Assembly: GCA_038747915.1 (NCBI GenBank)
Contig: JBCDJJ010000007.1
Coordinates: 1 to 64,000, forward strand
Length of the DNA stretch: 64,000 bases
Reading direction: 5' to 3'
DNA from: JBCDAP01 sp038747915
GTDB lineage: Bacteria; Planctomycetota; Phycisphaerae; Phycisphaerales; UBA1924
Below the pieces are notes generated by a model. It was given only the letters and a program-made list of their open reading frames with translations. It was not told the DNA's origin and did no database searches. The position numbers and the translations under genes are program-made. Below, piece by piece: positions 51,085 through 59,046 of this stretch; position 1 is the stretch's first letter, and every line of letters starts with the position of its first letter.

Positions 51085-53355
51085 TCACCGGTTCTCGGGC
51101 TGTTTCGCCCCCCGGCCGCGGGGCGCCGGGAGCAGCGCAAACGCTGCTGGCAGGGCCGTGACGCACACCGCGAGCGTGAGCAGGATGCCCGCCGCGAGGG
51201 TGAAGCCCAGCCCCGCGATCCCGCGGTGGCTCGCCAGCATCATGGCCGCAAACCCGCTCGCGGTGGTCAGGCTGGTCAGCACCACGGCCTTGCCGGTGCC
51301 GAACGCCAGACCGAGCGGATGCGTCCGCGGGCTCTGCCGGTACCGGTGGACCGCGTGTACGCCGACATCCACGCCGATGCCGAACAGCAGGGGCAGCACG
51401 ACCACGCTCGCCAGATCGAGCACCCGCCCGGTGAGCACCAGCATCGCGAAGGTCAGCGCGAACCCGCCGAGCACCGGCACCAGGCTCAGCAGCGCGGGGC
51501 GGAGCAACCGGAACGAGACGAGCACCACCAGGAAAACCACCGCGAGGGCGAGCACACCCGCCCGCGCGAAGGACGAGCGGATCAGCTCGCCCGAGTACGC
51601 CACCTGCGTGATCACGCCGGTGAGCTCGGAGTCGATCGCGGTGGTCTCTTCCATGAAGACGGGGAGGAACGCCGGGTCGAGCGGGCTGGTCACGCCGATC
51701 GGCAGCCTCGGGTAGACCTCGATCGCGTACCGACCATCATCCGAGACGAACGGGTCGATGATCGCCTCGGGGAAGTCGCTCGGCTCGAGTGGCGCGGGGT
51801 CGAATAGGTCGGCGAGCGTCTCTCGCGGCTGCAGACCGGCGGGACGCTGGTGCTCGGCGAGCGATCGCTTGGCGGCATCGTCCTCCGGCACGAGGATGGC
51901 GGCACCGCCGACGGAGGACACCGTTTCGAGCGCACGGAAGGCGGCGATGCGTTCTTCGAGTTCGGCTCGCGACTCGGCGATGCTCACGCCGTACCAGATG
52001 GATCGCCCGCCGCGGTCGGAGAGGCGCTGCTGCCACTCGATGGACGGCGCTTCGTCGGACTGCAGGGCCATGAGGTCGGTGCTGAACCGGATCTGTGTGG
52101 CGATGACCGCGGCGACGCCCACGATCACGCCGGTGACCGCGAGGGTGCGGCCGGGCCGCCGCGCGAGCACGCCGAGCCCGGTGATCTCGAAGACCGTTGC
52201 GGGCCGCTCGATCCAGTCGGCGCGCGCAGGTGCGCTCAGCACGAGCATCGCTGGGAACACGGTGTACATCGCCACGAGACAGAGCATGATGCCCGCAGCG
52301 GCGATGTGGCCCATCTCCGCGACACCTCGGAAGTCGGTGAACCCGGTGATGGCAAACGCGGCGGCGGTCGTGATCGCACCGGTGAGCACACCCGGGCCGG
52401 TGCGTGCGAAGGCGTACCGCCACGCCCGTTCAGCGCTGGTGCCCACCGGGGTGCGCTCGAGCGCGGAGGCGAGGTGGATGGCGAAATCGATGCCCAGGCC
52501 GAGCAGGATCACGACGAACACCACCGACAAGATCTGGAGGTGTCCGATCGCCAGGGCCAGATACCCGAAGCTCCAGGCCACGCCGATGAGCAGGGCCGCT
52601 GCCGCGACCACGGGGACGCGCCACCCCCCGAGCGCCGTCACGAGCACTCCGGCGATCAGGATGAGCGCAACCAGAGACGCGAAGGTGCTGTCGTTGATCG
52701 CGGCATCGGTCTCGTCGGCCTCGATCGCGTCGATCCCGGTGAGCCCGGCGCGGACCATCGGATGCTCGACGAGCGTGCGGTCGATACACGCGCGGATGTC
52801 GGCGAGCGCGCGTTTGGGGCCGTTGAGCGAACCATTGTCGAGCGTCGGCTGCACCCGCACCAGCAGCAACTCGCCGTTCGGCGACTCGAGGTAGGCCCAC
52901 CCGTCGCGGTCCAGCTCGGGCACCGCGCCGACCGACCGGGCTGCGGCGGTGATCCCGAGCACGCGCTCGTATTCGTCGATCGGCAGCAGGCGTGCGGTCT
53001 TGGGGTTGAACGCGTCTCGCGGCGCCCCCCAGGCGACCGAGCCGACGGTGGGCAGTGCCTCCAGTTCGGTGGCGAGCGTGTTGACGAAGGCCTCGCCCGC
53101 TGCCCGATCGCCGAGCGGGTCGACGACGACCAGGAAGTCGGTCATCTCGGGGAAGGCCTCGAGCCAGGCCTCGAACCGCTGATTGAAGGCGAGTGTGTCC
53201 GCGATCAGATCGTTGCGATCGGGACGGAACTCGAGCCGCGCGACCGCCAGCACGAGCGACGCGACCGCCAGGGCGCCCGCGACGACCAGCACCGACCGCG
53301 GGTGCCGACACACAAGCGCCGCCAGCGCTCCCGACCAACCACCACGAGATGCCAC
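51085..53355 (-). CDS. RND/MMPL-family exporter
   Basis: 756 residues. Two repeats of the RND membrane unit, each one helix, a large periplasmic loop and five helices. The charged TM4 signatures are GLGIDFAIHLAS and GIGVDVGVHAVHR. The single-subunit form and lack of fusion-protein neighbours suggest the MMPL/HpnN branch that moves lipids, such as hopanoids. GTG at 53355 is chosen because SD-like AGAGG precedes it; TTG at 53376 would abut the pgi stop. It directly follows pgi on the same strand. Confidence 0.85.
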   Translation of the reverse strand: MASRGGWSGALAALVCRHPRSVLVVAGALAVASLVLAVARLEFRPDRNDLIADTLAFNQRFEAWLEAFPEMTDFLVVVDPLGDRAAGEAFVNTLATELEALPTVGSVAWGAPRDAFNPKTARLLPIDEYERVLGITAAARSVGAVPELDRDGWAYLESPNGELLLVRVQPTLDNGSLNGPKRALADIRACIDRTLVEHPMVRAGLTGIDAIEADETDAAINDSTFASLVALILIAGVLVTALGGWRVPVVAAAALLIGVAWSFGYLALAIGHLQILSVVFVVILLGLGIDFAIHLASALERTPVGTSAERAWRYAFARTGPGVLTGAITTAAAFAITGFTDFRGVAEMGHIAAAGIMLCLVAMYTVFPAMLVLSAPARADWIERPATVFEITGLGVLARRPGRTLAVTGVIVGVAAVIATQIRFSTDLMALQSDEAPSIEWQQRLSDRGGRSIWYGVSIAESRAELEERIAAFRALETVSSVGGAAILVPEDDAAKRSLAEHQRPAGLQPRETLADLFDPAPLEPSDFPEAIIDPFVSDDGRYAIEVYPRLPIGVTSPLDPAFLPVFMEETTAIDSELTGVITQVAYSGELIRSSFARAGVLALAVVFLVVLVSFRLLRPALLSLVPVLGGFALTFAMLVLTGRVLDLASVVVLPLLFGIGVDVGVHAVHRYRQSPRTHPLGLAFGTGKAVVLTSLTTASGFAAMMLASHRGIAGLGFTLAAGILLTLAVCVTALPAAFALLPAPRGRGAKQPENR

Positions 53356-53376
53356 CTGAGTCTGCCTCTCTCCCAA

Positions 53377-54951
53377 TCAGCCCGCCTTGCGAGAGAAGGT
53401 GGCACCGGCGCCGTGCCCAGCCTGGACCGCGCGCCCGTTGGCCGCGAGATGCTCGAGCACCATGAACACCTGATCTTCACGGCCCGTGGCGCCGACGGCC
53501 TGCGCGATCGCCGCAGCGTCGGCCGGGTGCTCGCCGAGCCCGCCGATGACCTTCTGCTGCAGCTCGAGCACGCCCGCTGCGGCCTTCTTGCCCGCCTCGA
53601 CACCGGGTTGGTGGTACGCGTTGATGTTGACGAGCGAGGCATAGAAGCCCACCGCCCGCTCGAACAGCGCGATCAGCACACCCACATGGAACGCATCCAC
53701 GCGCGGCACGGTGATCGTGAGCGCCTCGCGGCCGCCCTCGGCAAGCGCCTCGCGTGTACCGAGCAGGAACCCATGCAGGTAGTCGCCCGCGCTCACGCCC
53801 GGTTCGACCTCGACGCCCTCGGTCTCGCTCGGCCCTGCCTCGAGCACGCGGACGAAGACCGCGAAGAAGTTGTTCACCCCGTCTCGGAGCTGCTGCACGT
53901 AGGCGTGCTGATCGGTCGAGCCTTTGTTGCCGTAGACCGCGATGCCCTGCTCGACGACGGCACCCGACAGATCGAGCTTCTTGCCGAGGCTCTCCATGAC
54001 CAGTTGCTGGAGATACCGGCTGAAGAGCAGCAGCCGATCCTTGTAGGGCAGCACGACCATGTCCTTCTCGCCCCGCCCACCGGTGACGTGATGCCACATG
54101 AGGGCGAGCAGCATGGCCGGGTTGGTGCGGGCATCGTGCGCACGCGTGACCTCGTCGCACGCACCCGCACCGGCGAGCATTTGATCGATGTCGATCCCCT
54201 GCAGAGCTGCGGGGACGAGGCCGACCGTGGCGAGCTCGCTCGTGCGTCCGCCGACCCAGTCCCACATCGGGAACCGCTCGAGCCAGCCTTCGCTCGTGGC
54301 GACCTGGTCGAGCTTCGAGCCCTCGCCGGTGATCGCGACCACGTGCTTCGCGAAATCAAGCCCGGCACGCTCGTAGGCGGCCTTCACGAGCAGCATGCCG
54401 TTGCGTGTCTCCGGGGTGCCGCCCGACTTGCTCGTCACGATGACGATGGTCTCGGCGAGTTTTCCATCGAGCTCGGCGAGCGTGCGGGCCACGCCGTCCG
54501 GGTCGGTGTTGTCGACGAATTTGGGCACGATGCGGTCGTGCCCGGGTTGTCCTAGGGCATCGGCCACGAACATCGGCCCGAGCGCCGAGCCGCCGATGCC
54601 GATGTTCAGCAGGTGCGTGAACGTGCCGTGCTTGCCAGCATGTACATCGCGCGCGAACGCGTTGATCTTGTCGACCGTGCTCGCGATCGACTGCTGCAGC
54701 TCAGGCGTCGGGGCCAAGCCCGCGTTGCGGAGCCAGTAATGGCCCACCATGCGGTTCTCGTCGGGGTTGGCGATGCCGCCCTTCTCCAGCTCGGCCATGG
54801 CATCGAAGGCCGAGGTGATAGAGGACGCCATCGTGTCGAAGAGCGACTCCTCGAAGCCCACCGTCGAGACATCGAGTGTGAGCCCGATCGAGGGGCACGC
54901 GCACAGCGAGGCGGAGAATCGGGCCCAGGCATCGGCGGCGGTCGCGGTCAT
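53377..54951 (-). CDS. pgi: Glucose-6-phosphate isomerase
   Basis: 524 residues. Interconverts glucose 6-phosphate and fructose 6-phosphate. Sugar-phosphate loop IGIGGSALGP, TSKSGGTPETRN, GGRTSELATVG, the catalytic Glu in NKGSTDQHAYVQQ vicinity and QPGVEAGKKAA at the C-terminus. GGGAG precedes the ATG at 54951 by seven bases; the ATG two codons earlier has a poorer spacing. The RND gene follows directly. Divergent from the TVP38 gene. Confidence 0.95.
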   Translation of the reverse strand: MTATAADAWARFSASLCACPSIGLTLDVSTVGFEESLFDTMASSITSAFDAMAELEKGGIANPDENRMVGHYWLRNAGLAPTPELQQSIASTVDKINAFARDVHAGKHGTFTHLLNIGIGGSALGPMFVADALGQPGHDRIVPKFVDNTDPDGVARTLAELDGKLAETIVIVTSKSGGTPETRNGMLLVKAAYERAGLDFAKHVVAITGEGSKLDQVATSEGWLERFPMWDWVGGRTSELATVGLVPAALQGIDIDQMLAGAGACDEVTRAHDARTNPAMLLALMWHHVTGGRGEKDMVVLPYKDRLLLFSRYLQQLVMESLGKKLDLSGAVVEQGIAVYGNKGSTDQHAYVQQLRDGVNNFFAVFVRVLEAGPSETEGVEVEPGVSAGDYLHGFLLGTREALAEGGREALTITVPRVDAFHVGVLIALFERAVGFYASLVNINAYHQPGVEAGKKAAAGVLELQQKVIGGLGEHPADAAAIAQAVGATGREDQVFMVLEHLAANGRAVQAGHGAGATFSRKAG

Positions 54952-55014
54952 CGGCATGCTCCCACGGGCGGTGGCGAAGCCGCAGCATAGAGCGACGGGT
55001 ATCCTCCCGCCGCG

Positions 55015-55863
55015 ATGCCCGACCCACCACCCACACCGCCCGAGCGCCAGGACACCGATCGCGTCGACGCGGGGCGGATCGCGCTGGAGACCGCGAGGGA
55101 GCTCGGCCCGCGGGTGACGATCGTGCTCGGTGCGGCACTGGTGCTGCCCGTGCTCGGGTCGATCGCATTGTTCGGCTTCGCGCCGCGCCTCGCTGGACCC
55201 GCTGAAGACGCTGGGCTTGTTGGAGCGGCAATCTATGCGCTCGCCTTCGCACTCCTCACCGGGTGCGCACTCATGCCGACATATGCGCTCTCGGGGGTCG
55301 CGGGTTACCTATTTGGGGCGGTTGCAGGGTCGATCGCGGCGGTCGTCGGTGTGACCGGTGGCGCCGCGGTCGGCATCACCCTCGCCGGCGCACTCGCAGC
55401 GGGCCGGGTGGGCGAGGTGCTCGGTCGGCACCCGCGGGCCGAGTTCGTGCGGCGCGCGCTCGTCGATCGCTCGGCGCGCGACGAACTCCTCGCCATCGCG
55501 CTGCTCCGGCTCCCGCCGAACTCGCCGTTCGCGCTGACCAACGTGGCGCTCGCCGCGGCGCGCACGCGGATCGTGCCGACGCTGATCGCGACCTGCCTGG
55601 GCATGGCGCCGCGCACCATCCTGGCAGCGATCCTCGGCGCCGGCGTGCGGGCGGCGGGCGAGGCGATCGACGAGGCCCGCGGGGCCCCGCGGTGGGTGAT
55701 GATCGCGGGTGTGATCGTCGCCATCGTGGTCTTCGTCGGGCTGTATAAGTTGTTCGGCAGGTGGATCGCCGATGCCGTGCGCACCAACCTGGACGATCCG
55801 AACACCGCGCCAACACCCCAGGGCACCACGGAACAACCGCCGGACGCCGATCGTTCGGTCTGA
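55015..55863 (+). CDS. TVP38/TMEM64 (VTT-domain) membrane protein
   Basis: 282 residues with about five or six membrane helices. The VTT core is recognised by SGVAGYLFGAVAGSIAAVVGVTGGAAVG and LLRLPPNSPFALTNVALAAAR, shown in parts as SGVAGYLFGAVAG and RLPPNSPFALTN. The N-terminal ~30 residues are charged and cytosolic; the tail is disordered. Members of this DedA-related family transport or scramble lipids. A TlpA-like gene follows after 70 bases. Confidence 0.85.
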   Translation: MPDPPPTPPERQDTDRVDAGRIALETARELGPRVTIVLGAALVLPVLGSIALFGFAPRLAGPAEDAGLVGAAIYALAFALLTGCALMPTYALSGVAGYLFGAVAGSIAAVVGVTGGAAVGITLAGALAAGRVGEVLGRHPRAEFVRRALVDRSARDELLAIALLRLPPNSPFALTNVALAAARTRIVPTLIATCLGMAPRTILAAILGAGVRAAGEAIDEARGAPRWVMIAGVIVAIVVFVGLYKLFGRWIADAVRTNLDDPNTAPTPQGTTEQPPDADRSV

Positions 55864-55933
55864 CGTGACCCGTCACCCGGACCTACCCTCACGTTCCACC
55901 CCGCGTGCCCCCGAACGGCCGAGAGGATCCCGC

Positions 55934-57052
55934 ATGCACCCGCGTCAGTTCATCGCTCTCACCGCACTCGGTCTGGCCCTCACCGCAGCGGCGTCGATCG
56001 CGCCGGGCCTGCACCGAGCCTCGCTCCTCGGCCCCACCGTCGCATCGGCCCAGACGTCGTCCGAGAACGCTGCCCTCGGCGAACCCGCGCCGCCGCTGAC
56101 CTCGGTTACCTGGCTCTCGGGCAACGCCGCCCGCGCGTACGAGCCGGGCACCGTCTATGTGCTCGACTTCTGGGCCACCTGGTGCGTGCCGTGCATCGCC
56201 TCGATGCCCCACCTTCAGCAGCTTCAGCAGAAGCACGCGGACGACAACGTGGAGTTCATCGGCCTCGCGGTCTTCCCGCGTCCCGGTACCACGCCGGTGC
56301 TCGACTTCGTCCACAACCCCGCGCGGTACTCGGGCGGACGCGTGCAGGAGGTCACCTGGACCGTCGGCGAGGACCGCGGCCGCGTGACCGAGCGGGCGTA
56401 CATGACCTCGCAGGGCCTCGGCGGCATCCCGATGGTGATGATCATCGATCGCGAGGGCCTGCTCGCCTGGATCGGCCACCCCAACGCGATGGACGAGCCG
56501 CTCGCGCAGATCGTCTCCGGCGAGTTCGACACCCGCGCCTACGCCGCGGTACACCGGCTCACGACCGAGCTCCGCGCCCAGGCCCGCTCCAACGACTGGG
56601 CGGGCGCGGTGCAGACCATCGATGCGATGATCGACGCCGATCCGAACCAGGTCGATGTCTACGGCTCCGTGCGGTACACGCTGACCCGCGATCAGCTCGG
56701 CGATGCGGAGGGTGCTGCGGCGTACGGCCAGATGCTGCTCACCGACCTGGCGAAGGATCGCGCCACGCCGCTCCGCGAGCTGGCGTGGGCGATCGTCAAC
56801 CCCGATGCGCAGCTGGCCCGCAAGTCACGCGATGTCGAGCTCGCTGAGCGGGCCGGCGAGCGCGCGGTCGAGCTGACCGAGCGGAAGAGCGGCATGGCGC
56901 TCGGTGTGCTGGCCCGCGTGCGGGCGTGGCAGGGGAACTATGCCGAGGCTGTGGAGCTCTCGGAGGAGGCCCTGGAGATCACGACCGATCCGCGCGAGCG
57001 GCCGATGATCCAGGCCGGGCTGGCAGAGTATCGGGCGAAGCTTGGGGAGTGA
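55934..57052 (+). CDS. Secreted TlpA-like thioredoxin with TPR-like helices
   Basis: 372 residues. A signal peptide (ALTALGLALTAAASIAPGL), then a redoxin domain with WC84VPC87 in LDFWATWCVPCIASMPH and a cis-Pro loop GIPMVMIIDREG. The C-terminal ~170 residues are helical TPR-like repeats (AGAVQTIDAMIDADPNQ, GNYAEAVELSEEALEI). Likely a periplasmic thiol-disulfide protein that docks other proteins through its helices. ATG at 55934 with GAGAGG. Confidence 0.85.
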   Translation: MHPRQFIALTALGLALTAAASIAPGLHRASLLGPTVASAQTSSENAALGEPAPPLTSVTWLSGNAARAYEPGTVYVLDFWATWCVPCIASMPHLQQLQQKHADDNVEFIGLAVFPRPGTTPVLDFVHNPARYSGGRVQEVTWTVGEDRGRVTERAYMTSQGLGGIPMVMIIDREGLLAWIGHPNAMDEPLAQIVSGEFDTRAYAAVHRLTTELRAQARSNDWAGAVQTIDAMIDADPNQVDVYGSVRYTLTRDQLGDAEGAAAYGQMLLTDLAKDRATPLRELAWAIVNPDAQLARKSRDVELAERAGERAVELTERKSGMALGVLARVRAWQGNYAEAVELSEEALEITTDPRERPMIQAGLAEYRAKLGE

Positions 57053-57803
57053 GGCGGCGATAGAAAGAGCATCGGGGATCCTGTTGTAGAAAAGCCAATC
57101 GAATGGCTCATGTGGCCACATGTACCCGCACTCGGCGCGATCACACGGATGGCTCCAGATAGTCCCCAGGCATGCTCAGTGGCCAACTGACCCATCTACA
57201 CCCTCTGTTTCATTACTCAGCTTGACGCGGAGTGCCTCTTTGATGCTGCGAATAGCAAGCAAGGTATTCTTTTTATCTCTGCGGAAAGAAATATTGAGAA
57301 GTTGCTCATACTGATCGCGCAATTCGTGAGAGTAACGCGATCGAGCCGCTTGACCAAGCGGAACACTATCCAGCTCTGCTTCTGACCCGATGATAAAACG
57401 CACGTCTTCTTTGATCGTATCAGGAACGATATCAAGAATATCGTATCTTTGCTGATTCCCCCATATCTCATGTACCAGAGATGCACACGTTCTTATTGTC
57501 CATAGCCAGTCATCGGCAGACAAATCGCATTTGACTTCAATATCTCGTATTATTGTACTGTAGCTCTTAGCCATATTTCTCATTGATCGAAATTCGCCTG
57601 CCTCGTTTTTACTTCTATATCAAAAATACTCATTTTGAATTCAACATTTTCATTATTCTTTGTATTGGAGGTGGCACAACAAGTACCTCCGCCGGCAGTG
57701 GTTTATGACCTTCGTGATCGCACCAGTGACTCCTTCACTCGTGCAAATGTCGAATTCTTCAAACATGTACCTGGACAAACCACCACTGCTGTAGCCGCCA
57801 CGA
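57053..57803. other. AT-rich island
   Basis: Base composition drops sharply (near 40% G+C by eye) between about 57060 and 57800, flanked by ordinary GC-rich genes. It contains the one gene below. The right part (57584-57803) shows no supported gene; a plus-strand frame there lacks coding character. No terminal repeats or integrase are visible. Confidence 0.6.
57176..57583 (-). CDS. Unknown protein in AT-rich island
   Basis: 135 residues, MRNMAKSYSTIIRDIEVKCD to NETEGVDGSVGH. No signal peptide or membrane helix. It is helical and charged, with a central Trp-rich DDWLWTIRTCASLVHEIWG. Codon use is AT-rich and unlike neighbours, which suggests horizontal acquisition. No family is recognised. The start may be the ATG at 57583 or 57574; neither has a clear ribosome-binding site. 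Confidence 0.55.
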   Translation of the reverse strand: MRNMAKSYSTIIRDIEVKCDLSADDWLWTIRTCASLVHEIWGNQQRYDILDIVPDTIKEDVRFIIGSEAELDSVPLGQAARSRYSHELRDQYEQLLNISFRRDKKNTLLAIRSIKEALRVKLSNETEGVDGSVGH

Positions 57804-58757
57804 TCAGTTCTCCACAAAGTGGTCCACCGCTGCGTCCGCGGCGCGGGTCACCGCTTCCGGCTCGTCGTAGAAGTCGAACTGGGTGACATCATCGAGCCAC
57901 ACCGCGTCCTTCGGCCCGCCGAGGTCCTCGAAGAACGCGCGGGCGCCGTGCGGGATGGCGGCGGCGTCGGAGTGCACGATCAGCACCGGCTCGGTGATGC
58001 CGCGCGCGGTGCGGATGCCGTCGAACGTGAGCCACCCCTCCCACGAGGCGATGTTGAACGTGTTCTCCCATGCCTCGATGCGGCCGCGGGCTGGGTCGGC
58101 GTAGTAGCCGTCGATCGGCATGAGCGCGTCCGAGCCGACCGGACCGCTCGCGGGGATCAGCACGGGTGATCCGGTTTCACGCTCGGCCGCTGCACCGGTT
58201 CGCCCCGTCTCGATCAGGTCGCGGACGCCCTCGGGGCCGCCGTAGACCGCCTCGACGATCTCGGCGTCGTGCAGCCAGGGGGCCACGAGCGCGACCGACT
58301 CGAGCGCCGCTCCGCGCTCGGCGACACTCGCCACATAGCCCGCGCTCGCGCAGATGCCGAGCCCGTTGACCGCGGTGACCTCCGGCTGATCGGCGAGGAA
58401 CGCCGCGGCGGCCTCGATGTCCTCGATCTTCATGGCTGGGTTCTCGAGGGAGCGTGTCTCGCCCTGGCTCTCGCCCCAGGTGCGGAAGTCGAAGGCGAGC
58501 GCGACGAGCCCTCGTTCAGCGAGCTCCGCGGCGTAGAGCCCGGGCATCTGTTCTTTGATGGTGGTCCACGCGCCGGTGACGACGACGCCCTCCGCTGGCC
58601 GCCGCGGTGAGACATCCTGCGGGATGTAGAGGTTGCCGACGAGCGTGTGGCCGTGCGACTCGAAGGTGATGCGCTCGACGCGGTAGTCGGTGTGCGCGTG
58701 GGCCTGGCCGGCGAGAACCACGGTCGCGGTTGCCAGTGTGTTCGTGATGGTGTTCAT
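57804..58757 (-). CDS. Exported alpha/beta hydrolase
   Basis: 317 residues. N-terminal signal-like ATATVVLAGQAHAH. Alpha/beta-hydrolase core FDFRTWGESQG, GICASAGYVA and a late acid/His region. The nucleophile elbow reads G-I-C136-A-S rather than G-x-S-x-G, as in the dienelactone-hydrolase-like group with a Cys or alternative Ser. Substrate unknown. GAGCGC-type SD before the ATG at 58757. Confidence 0.8.
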   Translation of the reverse strand: MNTITNTLATATVVLAGQAHAHTDYRVERITFESHGHTLVGNLYIPQDVSPRRPAEGVVVTGAWTTIKEQMPGLYAAELAERGLVALAFDFRTWGESQGETRSLENPAMKIEDIEAAAAFLADQPEVTAVNGLGICASAGYVASVAERGAALESVALVAPWLHDAEIVEAVYGGPEGVRDLIETGRTGAAAERETGSPVLIPASGPVGSDALMPIDGYYADPARGRIEAWENTFNIASWEGWLTFDGIRTARGITEPVLIVHSDAAAIPHGARAFFEDLGGPKDAVWLDDVTQFDFYDEPEAVTRAADAAVDHFVEN

Positions 58758-58968
58758 CGGGCGCTCTCCTTGGTCGTGCGGGCGGCGCGTGAGGACGGAC
58801 GATCACGCTGGGGCACCCGCTGGGTGCCATGATTCGGCGCAACGGGCGGGCAGGCAAGCGCTGGCAAGGCTCGCGCGTTGCGCTCGAGGAGAACCCACGT
58901 TGGTGGGGTCTCCACGCCACCCGACCACTTGATTTGGTCACCCATGCTCGGTGCCGCTGACGGCTCGT

Positions 58969-59046
58969 CCGCCACAGTGCTCGATGACAGACGACCGCAC
59001 TGGTGGGCAAGCCACCAGTGGCACCCACACGGGCTGCCCGGCGCTA
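58969..59046 (-). repeat. Stop-anchored repeat B, copy 3 (degenerate)
   Basis: Starts at the TAG stop of pheT (59046-59044). In the mRNA sense GGGTGCCACTGGTGGCTTGC and CCACCAGTGCG match copies 1 and 2 exactly; the second hairpin (CACTGTGGCGG...CCGTCAGCGG) is decayed and the 15-bp arms are lost. Same orientation to its gene as the other two. Confidence 0.65.

Noticed and set aside
51850..54555. 901-codon open frame on the plus strand opposite the RND and pgi genes
   Set aside because: Antisense shadow of two clear genes; the translation is rich in Arg, Gly, His and Glu with no domain, as is usual in GC-rich DNA.
57635..57886. Plus-strand frame in the AT-rich island
   Set aside because: Crosses from AT-rich to GC-rich sequence, overlaps the end of the alpha/beta hydrolase gene and has no coding signature.
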